A stretch of DNA of 64,000 bases from Rhodoferax lithotrophicus (GTDB taxonomy: Bacteria; Pseudomonadota; Gammaproteobacteria; Burkholderiales; Burkholderiaceae_C): contig NZ_AP024238.1 of the NCBI RefSeq assembly GCF_019973615.1, positions 2,811,989-2,875,988 on the forward strand, in the 5' to 3' direction. The first letter of the stretch is position 1. Each line of letters starts with the position of its first letter. Below are positions 45,732 to 55,364 of this stretch, in pieces. The notes beneath the pieces are model-generated. The model saw only the letters and a program-made list of their open reading frames with translations, searched no databases and had not been told where the DNA came from. The position numbers and the translations under genes are program-made.

Positions 45732-46186
45732 AGCACACCAATCACTTGCACTTCAAACGTTACCGGCTGGCCTGCCAGCGGGTGGTTGAAGTCAAACAAC
45801 ACGGCATCGCCCTTGTCGTCCGAGCGAAAGTCCAGAATCACACCGGCAAACTCACCATTGCCATCGGGTGTGGGGAACTTGACCACCTCACCCACCTCAA
45901 AAGTCTCGCCTGCGCCGCCCAGATCATCCAGCGCCTGGCGGGCCAGCCACTGCTGCATGTCGGGGCTGCGCGGGCCAAAGGCCTCGCCAGCAGCCAGCTC
46001 AAGGGTGGTGTGTGTACCTTCTGCCAGGCCGATCAAACGGGCTTCCACGGCGGGAGCCAACTCACCGGTACCCAGTGTCAGGGTGGCGGGAGCCGCATTG
46101 AAGGTGTTGACCACATCACCAGCTGGGCCGCTCAGACGGTAATGCAGGGTTAAAAAAGAACCGGAAGTAATGAGGGGGGTAGTCAT
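45728..46186 (-). CDS. fkpB: FKBP-type peptidyl-prolyl isomerase, SlpA type
   Basis: A cytoplasmic prolyl isomerase/chaperone. The 152-residue protein has an FKBP domain with an inserted IF domain: '[20 protein letters not shown]', '[44 protein letters not shown]', and C-terminal '[20 protein letters not shown]', matching SlpA. I use ATG 46186 because the family begins here; the open frame extends upstream without family resemblance. It is translationally coupled to ispH. Confidence 0.93.
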   Translation of the reverse strand: MTTPLITSGSFLTLHYRLSGPAGDVVNTFNAAPATLTLGTGELAPAVEARLIGLAEGTHTTLELAAGEAFGPRSPDMQQWLARQALDDLGGAGETFEVGEVVKFPTPDGNGEFAGVILDFRSDDKGDAVLFDFNHPLAGQPVTFEVQVIGVL

Positions 46187-46305
46187 GAGAATCCTGTAGG
46201 TACGGTCAAAATGGACAGATGCGCAGCAAAACCTCACATGAAGCCGTTGCCAGTCGGGGCGCATAAACTGCTGACCATTGTAAAAGCCTGCCCGTTCACC
46301 GCCCA

Positions 46306-47007
46306 ATGCCTCTCAAAGACCTGCCCCCCGATGCCCGCCCACGTGAAAAACTGCTTGCCCGTGGCCCTGGTGCCCTGAGCGATGTAGAGCTGCTGGCGCT
46401 GTTGCTGCGTACCGGCATCCAGGGCAAAGGTGTGCTGCAAATGGCGCAAGAGCTGCTGCAGATCAAACCCGCAGCCGATGGTGCCGCCGGTTTTGACGGT
46501 ATAGCCGGTCTGCTGAACGCGACGGCGGATGACCTGAAACGTGTCAAAGGCCTGGGGCCGGCCAAACGTGCCGAGCTGGTGGCGGTGTTGGAGCTGGCAC
46601 GCCGGGCCATGGCGCAACGTTTGCAGGAGCGTACCGTGTTTGACACACCTGATGTGGTCAAACACTATGTACAACTGCACCTGTCGGCCCGCAAGCATGA
46701 GGTGTTTGCGGTGCTGTTTCTGGATGTGCAAAACCGCCTGATTGCGATGGAAGAGCTGTTCAAAGGCACATTGACCCAAACCAGCGTTTACCCGCGCGAA
46801 GTGGTGTTACGCGCCTTGCACCACCAAGCCAGTGCCGTGGTGCTGGCACACAACCACCCCAGCGGCACAGTGCAGCCCAGCCGGGCCGACGAGATGCTGA
46901 CGCAAACCCTGAAAACCACGCTGGCGCTGATTGATGTACGGGTGCTGGATCATGTGATCGTGGCCCCGGGCGTTGCCTTGAGCATGGCAGAACGGGGGCT
47001 GGTATGA
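46306..47007 (+). CDS. radC: RadC family JAB-domain protein
   Basis: The 233-residue protein has the N-terminal helix-hairpin-helix ('[36 protein letters not shown]') and the JAB metalloprotease-like domain with '[27 protein letters not shown]' and the metal motif '[20 protein letters not shown]'. Despite the name, a role in DNA repair is doubtful and its biochemical activity is not known. ATG 46306; its stop overlaps the Smr gene start by 4 bases. Confidence 0.95.
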   Translation: MPLKDLPPDARPREKLLARGPGALSDVELLALLLRTGIQGKGVLQMAQELLQIKPAADGAAGFDGIAGLLNATADDLKRVKGLGPAKRAELVAVLELARRAMAQRLQERTVFDTPDVVKHYVQLHLSARKHEVFAVLFLDVQNRLIAMEELFKGTLTQTSVYPREVVLRALHHQASAVVLAHNHPSGTVQPSRADEMLTQTLKTTLALIDVRVLDHVIVAPGVALSMAERGLV

Positions 47008-47678
47008 GCCCGCGTAAACCCGCAGCGGCAGCCACGGTGAAAGTCAGCGCCCTGAGCGAGCTCAAACAGGTCAAAAAAGCCATTGCAGAACAGGCCAGAC
47101 AACGCATTGAGCAGCAAACGGCACAAGCCAAGGCAGTCAAACAGGCAGCCAGCGACAAAGATTTATTCGTCAGGGCCGCTGGAGCCGTCCAGCCATTGCC
47201 AGACAAGCGCAAGGTGCTACATAAAGCAGAGCGAAAAATGCCCGTGGCAATGCAGTACCAGAAGGATGAAAAAGCGGTGTTGAAAGAAGCCATCAGCGAC
47301 GAGTTTGATGTCTCCACCCTGCTGGAGGTGGACGAACACCTGAGTTTTCGCCGCCCAGGTGTTGGCCCGGACGTGACGCGCAAGCTACGCCGGGGCGACT
47401 GGAGTATTCAGCGTCAGATGGACTTACACGGCCTGCGCCGCGACGATGCCCGCGAGGCCTTGAGCATTTTTATCCGCGAGGCCTATCAGAGTGGCATTCG
47501 CTGTGTGCGTGTGGTGCACGGCAAAGGCCTGGGTTCACCCGGCAAAGCGCCGATTTTGAAAAGCCGGGTGCACAGCTGGCTGGTGCAAAAAAACGAGGTG
47601 CTGGCCTTTGTGCAGGCCAAACCTGCCGACGGTGGCGCGGGAGCGTTGGTGGTGCTCCTGATGGCCAGCCGGGGCTGA
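47004..47678 (+). CDS. Smr-domain protein (SmrA-like)
   Basis: The 224-residue protein has a charged, helical N-terminal half (Lys/Gln/Ala rich, about 1-110) and a C-terminal Smr domain: '[58 protein letters not shown]'. DLHG and HGKG are the hallmark motifs. Smr domains are nucleases acting on nucleic acid; which substrate is used here is unknown. Coupled to radC through an ATGA overlap. Confidence 0.9.
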   Translation: MSPRKPAAAATVKVSALSELKQVKKAIAEQARQRIEQQTAQAKAVKQAASDKDLFVRAAGAVQPLPDKRKVLHKAERKMPVAMQYQKDEKAVLKEAISDEFDVSTLLEVDEHLSFRRPGVGPDVTRKLRRGDWSIQRQMDLHGLRRDDAREALSIFIREAYQSGIRCVRVVHGKGLGSPGKAPILKSRVHSWLVQKNEVLAFVQAKPADGGAGALVVLLMASRG

Positions 47679-47684
47679 AACCGT

Positions 47685-48089
47685 TTATTCCGGCTGGTTG
47701 CGCATCCAGTCGGCGGTTTGCAAAAACGAGGCTTTGAGTTTGGCTTGCAAGCCCTCGGGCACGCCCACCTCGGCCATGGCTTGTGCCATGCAGGCCAGCC
47801 ACTGGTCGCGTCCGAGCAGGTTGACCTTGAACGGCATGTGCCGCTGTTTCAGGCGCGGGTGGCCAAAACGCTCGGTGTAATGCTGGGGGCCACCCAGCCA
47901 GCCGCACAAAAACCAGAACAGCTTTTGCCGCGCATCGTCCAAGGTCGCACCATGAACGGCACGTAGCCCAGCATAGGCGGGTTCCAGATCCATCAAGTCA
48001 TAAAACCGCGTCACCAGTTCCTGTACCTTGGCCTCACCACCGATCCACTCAAAGGGGGTGGCAAACGCGGATTTTTCTTCAATATTCAT
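47685..48089 (-). CDS. Group II truncated hemoglobin
   Basis: The 134-residue protein is a 2/2 globin of the group II (trHbO) type: 'FEWIGGEAKVQELVTRFYDLMDLEPAYAGLR' at the A-B-E helices, 'QKLFWFLCGWLGGPQHYTERFGHPRLKQRHMPF' with the CD1 region, Trp/Tyr pocket and the proximal His in GHPRLKQRHMPF, and 'DQWLACMAQAMAEVG' in the G helix with its characteristic Trp. It binds heme and probably handles oxygen, NO or peroxide. It converges with the Smr gene. Confidence 0.92.
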   Translation of the reverse strand: MNIEEKSAFATPFEWIGGEAKVQELVTRFYDLMDLEPAYAGLRAVHGATLDDARQKLFWFLCGWLGGPQHYTERFGHPRLKQRHMPFKVNLLGRDQWLACMAQAMAEVGVPEGLQAKLKASFLQTADWMRNQPE

Positions 48090-48099
48090 AACAAAATCA

Positions 48100-48155
48100 C
48101 CCTGTAGACCTTTAAAAATATGTGCAAATAGCTATAAATAACATAGCATTTAATC
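48100..48155 (-). repeat. Dispersed repeat, copy I (partial)
   Basis: CCTGTAGACCTTTAAAAATATG followed by CAAATAGCTATAAATAACATAGC shares the palindromic TAGCTATA block. It lies between the globin and kinase genes and is badly degraded. Confidence 0.35.
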
Positions 48156-48170
48156 GATCCAGCGTTAGCA

Positions 48171-49859
48171 TCAATCCTCACCCAGGCCCAGCGCACCCAC
48201 GGACTTGTCGCGCAAAACATGGCGCAACACGCTGCGCAACTTGGCTGGACGCACTGGCTTTTGTAACAGCAACAACCCGGCGGCCTGCACCTGCGCCCGC
48301 ACTTCGTTGGCCGTGTCTCCACTGATCATGCAAGCTGGCACGTTTTGCCCCAAGACCTTCCGCACCATTTGCACAGCATCCAGGCCGTTGTAGTCACCAC
48401 GCAAACGCAAGTCACTCACCAGCACATCAGGCACCAGGCCGCGGTGCACTTGTTCACAAGCCGCCAAAGCGGTGTCGACACGGGTCACCCGACAGCCCCA
48501 GGATTGCAACACACCAGTCAAGGCCAGACTGCCGAGTTCGTCGTCTTCAATCAGCAACACCTGGCGTTGGCTCAAGTCAGCTGCGCCAGAGCCTTCATCC
48601 ACGATCACCAGCGGGCGCAGCTTGGGTACCTCTGCCTTGGGCACTTCGATGCTGAAACGTGACCCATCACCAAGGCTTGAGCGCATCTGCAAGCCCAAAC
48701 CCAGCAAGCCACAAGTGCGTTTCACAATACTTAAACCCAGCCCCAGGCCTTTGGTGCGGTCACGCTCCTGATTGCCCACTTGGTAAAACTCTTCAAAAAT
48801 TTTGCTGTGATGCTCGGGTGCAATACCAATGCCGCTGTCCCACACCTCAATACGTGCAGCTGCACCGCCACGGGCCGAACGACAAGCTACCAACACACTT
48901 CCGTGCGAGGTGTGTTGCAACGCATTGCTGACCAGGTTGAGCAACACCCGCTGCAACAGCACCGGGTCGGTTTGCAGCCAGCGTTTGGATGGGCGAATAC
49001 GCAAGCGCACACCTTTGCCTGCAGCCATCACCGAAAAACTGGTGCGCAATTGCTCAAACAACTGGCTGACAGGGAAGGCCTTGGTCTGGATTTGTAATGA
49101 GGGTGCATCCAGGCGGGAGTAATCAAAAAATGCATTCAGCATATCCTGCAGTGCCCGAACCGAAGTGTCGATGCCCCTGACAAGCTCGGCGCTGTGGGCA
49201 TCATGCGGCAACTGCTTCAGACTCGCCACAAACAAGCCCAAAGCATGCGCGGGTTGGCGCAAATCGTGGCTGGCAGCGGCCAGGAAGCGCGATTTGGCCT
49301 GATAGGCCGCTTCAGCCTGGGCCTTACCCAGCTGAAGTTGTGATTCATAGCGGCTGCGTATCTGGTTAAAAGCCGCAGCCACCAACGTGTAGAAACTCAA
49401 GGAAAGCAAAAAGTGAATCGCTACCTCGGTCGAATGTGGGTACACCAAGGTCCAATGGGGCTGAAGACCCAGCAGGTACAACGTCACCACCACCAGAAAT
49501 CCCAGGCTGTACACCCAGCCCAGGCGTTGCCCCTTCAAAAAGAAAGCCAGAAAAGGAACGGTGTAAATCCAAAAAAGCCCGGTACCCTGCGTACCACCCG
49601 TCACGATCAAGGCTCCAAAAATCACACCGGATGCCAGCAGCAACAGGGTTTCAGCCCGTTCCACCCGGCCCGATTGGCGGCTCAAGACCACCGACGGCAT
49701 CACCAAAAACAGCACCGCCGCCAGCTCGATCAACCCCAAAACCAGTTGCCCGGGTTTCAACAGATTAAACACTGCAAACAGCCCGCCCACGACCAAGCCG
49801 ATGGTACTGGCCACACGCACATGGCGTGCCCGCTCTTCCAAAGCAAACTCAGCGTCCAT
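48171..49859 (-). CDS. Membrane hybrid histidine kinase with receiver domain
   Basis: The 562-residue protein has about six membrane segments in the first 170 residues (MASE-like sensor), a HisKA domain with the phospho-accepting His in 'FLAAASHDLRQPAHALGLFVASL', an ATPase domain with N box 'LLNLVSNALQHTSHGSVLV', 'VWDSGIGIAPEH' and 'GLGLGLSIVK', and a C-terminal receiver with Asp in 'PDVLVSDLRLRGDY' and Lys in 'LLLQKPVRP'. No DNA-binding output. I choose ATG 49859 with AAAGGGG just upstream; an ATG at 49880 is the alternative. It lies 98 bases after the flavodoxin-like gene on the same strand. Confidence 0.92.
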   Translation of the reverse strand: MDAEFALEERARHVRVASTIGLVVGGLFAVFNLLKPGQLVLGLIELAAVLFLVMPSVVLSRQSGRVERAETLLLLASGVIFGALIVTGGTQGTGLFWIYTVPFLAFFLKGQRLGWVYSLGFLVVVTLYLLGLQPHWTLVYPHSTEVAIHFLLSLSFYTLVAAAFNQIRSRYESQLQLGKAQAEAAYQAKSRFLAAASHDLRQPAHALGLFVASLKQLPHDAHSAELVRGIDTSVRALQDMLNAFFDYSRLDAPSLQIQTKAFPVSQLFEQLRTSFSVMAAGKGVRLRIRPSKRWLQTDPVLLQRVLLNLVSNALQHTSHGSVLVACRSARGGAAARIEVWDSGIGIAPEHHSKIFEEFYQVGNQERDRTKGLGLGLSIVKRTCGLLGLGLQMRSSLGDGSRFSIEVPKAEVPKLRPLVIVDEGSGAADLSQRQVLLIEDDELGSLALTGVLQSWGCRVTRVDTALAACEQVHRGLVPDVLVSDLRLRGDYNGLDAVQMVRKVLGQNVPACMISGDTANEVRAQVQAAGLLLLQKPVRPAKLRSVLRHVLRDKSVGALGLGED

Positions 49860-49882
49860 CCATCCCCTTTGAGGTTCCATGA

Positions 49883-49899
49883 ACCCGGAACATCCGGGT
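49883..49899. other. Small hairpin before the kinase gene
   Basis: ACCCGG (49883-49888) and CCGGGT (49894-49899) pair around a 5-base loop, just upstream of the alternative kinase start at 49880. It may attenuate read-through from the pirin/flavodoxin genes. Confidence 0.4.
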
Positions 49900-49957
49900 C
49901 ATGGTGGATGCTACCAAATCACCCCGGTTGACGCTGAATTACCGAGGGCACATGCCA

Positions 49958-50512
49958 TCAAGCCTTGAACTTGGCCGCGGTTTGAGCCACACGTTGGCCA
50001 AACAAACGCGCCGTTTCCAGGTCACCCGGCAGCATTTCAGCAGGGGAAGAGTCCGATGGTGATTGCGCCATGGCTCCGCTGAAAGAACCCACGTAGTTCA
50101 CATCATTACGCTGTGCAGCCTTGCTGTTGCTGGGCATCATGCCGGTTCCCACCCAAATGCCACCTTGTTGCATGGCCAGGGTGAACAGATAGTGCAAGGT
50201 GGACAACTTGTCACCATTCATGGTGGCGCTGTTGGTAAAGCCGGCAAACACCTTGTCTTTCCAGGCCTGGCTGAACCAGGGCTTGCTGGTGGCATCGGCA
50301 AACTTCTTGAACTGCCAGCTCACGCTGCCCATATAGGTCGGGCTGCCCATGATGATGGCATCAGCCTCGTTCAGGGTGGCCCAGCCGTCTTCGGACACAT
50401 TGCCTTCGCCGTCAATGGTGACCAGATCGGCATCCGCACCTTCTGCCACCGACTGCGCCATGCGCAGGGTGTGACCGTAACCAGAATGAAAAACAACAGC
50501 AACTTTGGCCAT
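49958..50512 (-). CDS. Flavodoxin-fold NAD(P)H:quinone oxidoreductase-like protein
   Basis: The 184-residue protein has the flavodoxin-like fold of the WrbA/NQO group: 'KVAVVFHSGYGHTLRMAQSVAEGA' binds FMN phosphate, 'DAIIMGSPTYMGSVSWQFKKFADAT' the isoalloxazine, and 'KVFAGFTNSATMNGDKLSTLHYL' follows. It probably reduces quinones by two electrons. Start is ATG 50512. It follows pirin by 58 bases, and this pair is divergent from a LysR gene, suggesting joint response to quinone or electrophile stress. Confidence 0.88.
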   Translation of the reverse strand: MAKVAVVFHSGYGHTLRMAQSVAEGADADLVTIDGEGNVSEDGWATLNEADAIIMGSPTYMGSVSWQFKKFADATSKPWFSQAWKDKVFAGFTNSATMNGDKLSTLHYLFTLAMQQGGIWVGTGMMPSNSKAAQRNDVNYVGSFSGAMAQSPSDSSPAEMLPGDLETARLFGQRVAQTAAKFKA

Positions 50513-50570
50513 GACGAAACTCCTTATGAAAATAAAAATGAAACCAACACAAACAAACCAACCAGTTTTT

Positions 50571-51272
50571 TCAGGCATGTAGATCAAACACCAGCACCTC
50601 TGCCGCATCTGCACCTGACAGCACCACTTCAGACTCCTCAGCCAGCAAGGCCGCGTCCCCCGTGGCAAGCGCCACACCATTCACCTGCAGAGCCCCGCGC
50701 ACCAGATGCACGTAGGCTTTGCGACCTGGGTTCAAAGGCAGGTGCGCAGTTTGTCCAGTCTCAAAAAGCCCTGCGTACAGGCACGCATCGGCATGGATTT
50801 TCACCGAACCCTGCGCCGCATCGGGTGAGGCCACCAGGCACAAACGCCCCTGTTTGGCCTCGGGTAAAAAGCTGGTTTGCTCGTAGCTGGGGGGCACGCC
50901 CAGCTCACTGGGTTCAATCCAGATTTGCAGCAAATGCGTGGTTTGACCAGGCGCGTGGTTGAACTCACTGTGTTGCACACCGGTGCCGGCACTCATACGC
51001 TGTACATCCCCCGGCGGAATGGCCTTGATGTTGCCCATGCTGTCCTTATGCGCCAGCTCCCCCGACAGCACATAGGTGACAATTTCCATGTCGCGGTGAC
51101 CGTGTGTGCCAAAGCCCCTGCCAGACGCAATCCAGTCCTCGTTGATGACACGCAAATTACCCCAGCCCATGTGTGCCGGGTCGTAATAACCAGCAAATGA
51201 AAAACTATGAAAGGACTTGAGCCAGCCGTGATCGGCATAGCCACGTTCTTGGGAGGGTCTGAGAGTCACCAT
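50571..51272 (-). CDS. Pirin family protein (YhhW-like)
   Basis: A bicupin of 233 residues. '[33 protein letters not shown]' and '[29 protein letters not shown]' are the pirin signature; the His-x-His and following His/Glu bind the metal. E. coli YhhW has quercetinase activity in vitro; the physiological substrate is unsettled. Gene order pirin, flavodoxin-like, kinase, with LysR divergent. Confidence 0.93.
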   Translation of the reverse strand: MVTLRPSQERGYADHGWLKSFHSFSFAGYYDPAHMGWGNLRVINEDWIASGRGFGTHGHRDMEIVTYVLSGELAHKDSMGNIKAIPPGDVQRMSAGTGVQHSEFNHAPGQTTHLLQIWIEPSELGVPPSYEQTSFLPEAKQGRLCLVASPDAAQGSVKIHADACLYAGLFETGQTAHLPLNPGRKAYVHLVRGALQVNGVALATGDAALLAEESEVVLSGADAAEVLVFDLHA

Positions 51273-51387
51273 GTTTTGCTCCTTGGAATGTTTGGCGGAT
51301 GGTTGAATTTTGAGCCCAACACAGGGTGCTGCGGCGCAGGTGATTTGATGGCATCATTCAATTTATTTGAATTTTCAAAGCCAAACA

Positions 51388-52326
51388 ATGCAAACTACAA
51401 GCCATTTTTTAACCCCCGATGCCATGACCATGCTGCAGACCATCCACCGCACAGGTAGTTTTGCCGCCGCTGCCCGCAGCCTGGGGATGGTGCCCAGCGC
51501 CCTGACCTACCGGGTGCGCCAAATGGAAGACGCGCTGGATGTGCTGCTGTTTGACCGCAGCTCACGCCAGGCCAAACCGACCGAAGCCGGGCTGGAGCTG
51601 CTGCGCGAGGCTGAGCGCCTGCTTCTGGATATGGATGCGGTGGCCAACCGCGTCAAGCGTGTGGCCACCGGCTGGGAGCCGCAGTTCACCATTGCGGTAG
51701 ACAGCATCATTGCCAAAGCCACGGTGATGGAGCTGTGTGATAGTTTTCTGGCGCAAAACCCGCCTACCCGCATTCGCCTGCGCGACGAAACCCTGTCCGG
51801 CACCCTGGAAGCCCTGACCAGCGGCCAGGCTGATCTAGCCTTGGGGGTGGCGGACTTGATTCCCACCAGCGCCATCCAGGCCAGGCCCTTGGGTGATGTG
51901 CGTTTTGTCTATGCTGTCGCGCCCCACCACCCGCTGGCCCTGGTCAGCGACCCCTTGACGGATGAGGCCGTGCGCGCACACCGTGCAGTCGCCGTGGCCG
52001 ACACCATCAGCCGCGGCACAGGTGTCACGATTGGCCTTTTGGGCGGGCAAGACGTGTTCACCGTGGCCACCATGCAAGACAAACTGGATGCCCAACTGCG
52101 CGGCCTGGGCTGCGGTTCGGTGCCTGAATGTATGGCCGGGCCCTACATTGACAGTGGCCGGTTGGTGGTGAAAACCACCCAACGCCCGGCACGTTCGGTA
52201 CGGGTCAACTACGCCTGGCGAACCAGCCCCAACAGCAACCAAGGCAAGGCTTTGCAGTGGTGGTTGACCCAGCTGGAGAGCCCCACCACACGCACCGCTT
52301 TGCTGGAGCGTCACCGGGGCGTGTAA
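51388..52326 (+). CDS. LysR-family transcriptional regulator
   Basis: The 312-residue protein has a winged helix-turn-helix at the N-terminus ('MLQTIHRTGSFAAAARSLGMVPSALTYRVRQMEDALDVLLFDRSS') and a LysR substrate domain ('FTIAVDSIIAKATVMELCDSFL', 'TLEALTSGQADLALGVADLIP'). ATG 51388 places the HTH correctly. It is divergent from pirin across 115 bases, and by LysR custom should control that pirin/oxidoreductase operon. The inducer is unknown. Confidence 0.92.
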   Translation: MQTTSHFLTPDAMTMLQTIHRTGSFAAAARSLGMVPSALTYRVRQMEDALDVLLFDRSSRQAKPTEAGLELLREAERLLLDMDAVANRVKRVATGWEPQFTIAVDSIIAKATVMELCDSFLAQNPPTRIRLRDETLSGTLEALTSGQADLALGVADLIPTSAIQARPLGDVRFVYAVAPHHPLALVSDPLTDEAVRAHRAVAVADTISRGTGVTIGLLGGQDVFTVATMQDKLDAQLRGLGCGSVPECMAGPYIDSGRLVVKTTQRPARSVRVNYAWRTSPNSNQGKALQWWLTQLESPTTRTALLERHRGV

Positions 52327-52353
52327 AGTCGGTCATATTCAATGGAGAAAAAT

Positions 52354-53409
52354 ATGAGTACAACCGCAACAAAATCCAAACACTTTGCCATCGTTGGCGC
52401 TGGCATGGCCGGCATCACCTGTGCACGCACACTGGTGCAGGCAGGTCACCGCGTCACCGTTTTTGAGAAAAGCCGCGGCCTCGGTGGGCGCATGGCTACC
52501 CGCGACAGCGCTTTTGGTTCGTTTGACCATGGCACCCAATACTTCACCGCCCGCGATGCCCGCTTTATCCAGGTGCTGGAGACCACGCCAAGCCTGTGCA
52601 AACGCTGGAGCGCCAACAATGTGCAAGTGCTGGACGAACTGGGCCACGTCAGCGCGCCCGGCCTGTCCACCCGCGACGCACATTGGGTAGGCGTACCTGG
52701 CATGAAATCACTGGTGGCCGGCTGGGCCGAGCCACTCAAGGCCGCAGGGCAGATCCAAATGCAAACCCGCGTGATGCACATTGAACCCGATGCCCTGAAA
52801 CCCAAACAATGGCAATTACGCACCGAAAGCCTGGACGGCACACAGCATGTATTCTCCGGTTTTGACGGTGTTTTAACTGCTATACCCAGTGCACAAGCGC
52901 ACAGCCTGCTCCAAAATTCAAAGCTGCAGACGGCTTGGGTCAAGCAGATTGAACAGGTCAAGGTAGCCCCGTGCTGGACGGTGATGCTGGCTTTCCCGCA
53001 AGCCATGCAACCCGGTATGTCCACCTTTGGCCCGCAATGGAACGCTGCCCGCAGCACCCACCACCGCATGGCCTGGCTGGCCCGCGAATCCAGCAAGCCA
53101 GGGCGTGACCAGATTGAGCGTTGGACCATTCAGGCCAGTGCCGCCTGGTCACAAGAGCATCTGCACGACGACCCACAGCGCGCCCAGGCCAAACTGATCA
53201 AGGCCTTCACCGAAGTCACAGGCATTCACGCCGAACCAGCCCATGTGGACAGCCAGCGCTGGTTGTATGCCAAAACGCTGAAACCCCTGGGCAAAAACTA
53301 TTTGTGGGATGCCAAAAAAGGCCTGGGCATGATGGGTGACTGGTGTATTGGTCACCGCGTGGAAGATGCCTTCGTGTCAGGGCTGGAACTGGCCCTGGCA
53401 GCACTCTGA
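52354..53409 (+). CDS. Renalase-like FAD-dependent oxidoreductase
   Basis: The 351-residue protein is an amine-oxidase-fold flavoprotein: 'FAIVGAGMAGITCARTLVQAGHRVTVFEKSRGLGGRMATR' binds FAD, 'SFDHGTQYFTARDARF' is a motif shared with bacterial renalase, and 'GMMGDWCIGHRVEDAFVSGLELA' closes the FAD site. Renalase-type enzymes oxidise aberrant NAD(P)H isomers; that role is plausible but not shown. ATG 52354 is chosen because TGGAG precedes it by 7 bases, although an ATG at 52342 is in frame. Confidence 0.85.
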   Translation: MSTTATKSKHFAIVGAGMAGITCARTLVQAGHRVTVFEKSRGLGGRMATRDSAFGSFDHGTQYFTARDARFIQVLETTPSLCKRWSANNVQVLDELGHVSAPGLSTRDAHWVGVPGMKSLVAGWAEPLKAAGQIQMQTRVMHIEPDALKPKQWQLRTESLDGTQHVFSGFDGVLTAIPSAQAHSLLQNSKLQTAWVKQIEQVKVAPCWTVMLAFPQAMQPGMSTFGPQWNAARSTHHRMAWLARESSKPGRDQIERWTIQASAAWSQEHLHDDPQRAQAKLIKAFTEVTGIHAEPAHVDSQRWLYAKTLKPLGKNYLWDAKKGLGMMGDWCIGHRVEDAFVSGLELALAAL

Positions 53410-53517
53410 GCCGCCAGACAGTTTTTCCTGCAAGAGCCCAGCCCCCTGGGCCCAAGCCACCTTGGCACGGGTCGAACATTCAGTTGCCCAGAGGCCAGGC
53501 TCCTGCAGACAGTGTGT

Positions 53518-54522
53518 ATGACATCACCGCCTTACAGGGGCCGCTTTGCCCCCTCACCCACCGGGCCATTACATGCCGGCTCGCTGGTGGCGGCGCTGGC
53601 CAGCTGGCTGGATGCCAGGGCACACGCTGGCCAATGGCTGGTGCGTATCGAAGACGTGGACACCACACGCTGCCTGCCAGGCATGGATCAAGTCATCCGG
53701 CAACAGCTGGCCGCCTGCGGCTTACACAGCGACTTGCCCGTGCTGGTGCAATCACAACGTAGCGGGCTTTACCAACAGGCTTTGAACCAGCTGATCCAAA
53801 GCCAGCAAGCCTACCCCTGCGGCTGCTCGCGTCGTGACATTGAGCTGGCATTGGAACGCTCAGGCCAGCGCAAACCGCGCCACGGCGAATTGATTTATCC
53901 GGGCACCTGCCGTGATGGCCTGCATGGCAAAGCGCCGCGTGCATGGCGCTTTAAAACTGATTTTTATATGAAAAATTGGCCTGTAGTGCTTGATAATAAA
54001 GCGCAAGAAGCTATTATTTCAATAGCAAATAAAACACCCAAAGAACGGCCTGCACAACCCATTCAAACAGCACCAGCCCCAAAGCAACTACACTGGCAAG
54101 ACCGCCGCTTGGGGTCCCAGTCGCAGGATGTTGCCGCCGAAGTCGGCGACTTCATTTTGAAACGCGCCGACGGCTGCTTTGCCTACCAGTTGGCGGTGGT
54201 GGTCGATGACGCGGCCGAAGGCATCACCGACGTGGTCCGCGGTGAAGACCTCAGCGACAACACGGCCCGTCAAATCCTGCTGCAACACGCCCTGCACCTG
54301 CCCACCCCGCGCTACCTGCACACCCCGCTGGTGCTGGGAGCCAACGGTGAAAAACTCAGCAAACAAAACGGTGCACAAGCCATGGACACAGCCACCCCTC
54401 AGGCGGCACGCCAAGCCCTGGGCCAAGCGGCTCAAAGGCTGGGGCTGGACGCATCCAGCGCCAGTTCAATCCCTCAGGCACTGCAGGACTGGACAGCACA
54501 ATGGGGCCAGCGGTTTCCATGA
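53518..54522 (+). CDS. gluQRS: Glutamyl-Q tRNA(Asp) synthetase with internal repeat-derived insertion
   Basis: GluQRS attaches glutamate to queuosine at the wobble position of tRNA-Asp. '[29 protein letters not shown]' contains the HIGH-like motif, 'YPCGCSRRD' is part of the zinc site, and '[12 protein letters not shown]' holds KLSKQ. At 334 residues it is longer than usual. From about residue 148 to 190 lies an AT-rich, Lys/Ala-rich stretch ('[18 protein letters not shown]...') between '[10 protein letters not shown]' and '[11 protein letters not shown]', which are adjacent in relatives; repeat copy E encodes most of it. The frame is intact, so the enzyme may still fold with a surface loop. 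Confidence 0.9.
   Translation: MTSPPYRGRFAPSPTGPLHAGSLVAALASWLDARAHAGQWLVRIEDVDTTRCLPGMDQVIRQQLAACGLHSDLPVLVQSQRSGLYQQALNQLIQSQQAYPCGCSRRDIELALERSGQRKPRHGELIYPGTCRDGLHGKAPRAWRFKTDFYMKNWPVVLDNKAQEAIISIANKTPKERPAQPIQTAPAPKQLHWQDRRLGSQSQDVAAEVGDFILKRADGCFAYQLAVVVDDAAEGITDVVRGEDLSDNTARQILLQHALHLPTPRYLHTPLVLGANGEKLSKQNGAQAMDTATPQAARQALGQAAQRLGLDASSASSIPQALQDWTAQWGQRFP
53961..54029 (-). repeat. Dispersed repeat, copy E, in frame within gluQRS
   Basis: Read on minus: TTTGCTATTGAAATAATAGC, TTCTTGCGCTTTATTATCAAGC, ACTACAGGCCAATTTTTCAT. It has both hairpin blocks and the TTTTTCATATAAAA end shared with copy D. Its AT content stands out sharply from the flanking GC-rich coding sequence. Confidence 0.75.
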
Positions 54523-55364
54523 CTTGTGCACTGTCAGCATCTCTACAATCTGCCCCCGTGAACGACACCGCCCATACCCCCCCCAAAGCGCCTGAACAGG
54601 CCCGCACACCGCGCATCCGCCCACACTCGCTGGAGGGTGTGGCCTACCCCAAGACCATCAAAAGTTTCGTGCGCCGCGCCGGGCGCGTGACCACCGGGCA
54701 AACCAAAGCCTTTGAAGAACTCGGGCCCCAATACCTGCTGCCGTACCAGGCAAGCACTATCGACTTTGCAGCTGCTTACGCAGATGCAACAAGGGCTAGA
54801 GGCCTAAATGGCTTAGAAAATGTCCCGGTGGTTCTGGAAATTGGTTTTGGCATGGGCGAGGCCACCGCACACATTGCGGCCTTGCTGCCCGAAACCAATT
54901 TTCTGTGCTGCGAGGTGCATGAACCCGGTGTGGGTGCCTTGCTCAAACGCATTGGCGAACAAAACCTGCACAACATCCGCATCTGCGCCCATGACGCGGT
55001 CGAGGTGATTGACCACATGCTGCCGCTGCAAAGCCTGGACGGTGTACACATCTTTTTCCCCGACCCCTGGCACAAAAAGAAACACAACAAACGCCGCCTG
55101 ATCCAAGCCCCACTGATCGCCAAGCTGGCAGCCCGCCTGAAGCTCGGGGGCTACATCCACTGCGCCACCGACTGGCAGCCCTATGCTGAGCAGATTCTGG
55201 AAGTCTTGAGCGCGGAGCCGTTGTTGAAAAACTCCGCACTGACCGCCCACCCCGAGCTGCTGGGTTATGCCCCCAAACCGCATTACCGACCCCTGACCAA
55301 GTTTGAAAACCGGGGTCTCAAACTCGGCCACGGTGTGTGGGACGTGGTGTTTGAACGGGTTTAA
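54519..55364 (+). CDS. trmB: tRNA (guanine-N7)-methyltransferase
   Basis: TrmB makes m7G46 in tRNA. The 281-residue protein has the SAM loop '[21 protein letters not shown]', '[18 protein letters not shown]', and the catalytic region '[22 protein letters not shown]'. I place the start at ATG 54519, which overlaps the gluQRS stop as ATGA; a GTG at 54558 is possible. Residues of about 78-100 ('[26 protein letters not shown]') exceed the usual linker and are encoded by a repeat-like segment (copy F). Confidence 0.94.
   Translation: MTCALSASLQSAPVNDTAHTPPKAPEQARTPRIRPHSLEGVAYPKTIKSFVRRAGRVTTGQTKAFEELGPQYLLPYQASTIDFAAAYADATRARGLNGLENVPVVLEIGFGMGEATAHIAALLPETNFLCCEVHEPGVGALLKRIGEQNLHNIRICAHDAVEVIDHMLPLQSLDGVHIFFPDPWHKKKHNKRRLIQAPLIAKLAARLKLGGYIHCATDWQPYAEQILEVLSAEPLLKNSALTAHPELLGYAPKPHYRPLTKFENRGLKLGHGVWDVVFERV
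54751..54820 (+). repeat. Dispersed repeat, copy F, in frame within trmB
   Basis: Contains GCTGCTTACGCAGATGCAAC and GGGCTAGAGGCCTAAATGGCTTA; the last block matches copy C (GCTAGAGGCCTAAA exact, then a similar GCTTA). It is older or more diverged in its first half. Confidence 0.6.

Noticed and set aside
52862..52925. A repeat-like stretch (ACTGCTATACCCAGTGC and following) in the renalase-like gene.
   Set aside because: Only short pieces match, the two hairpin blocks are missing, and the protein shows no extra length.
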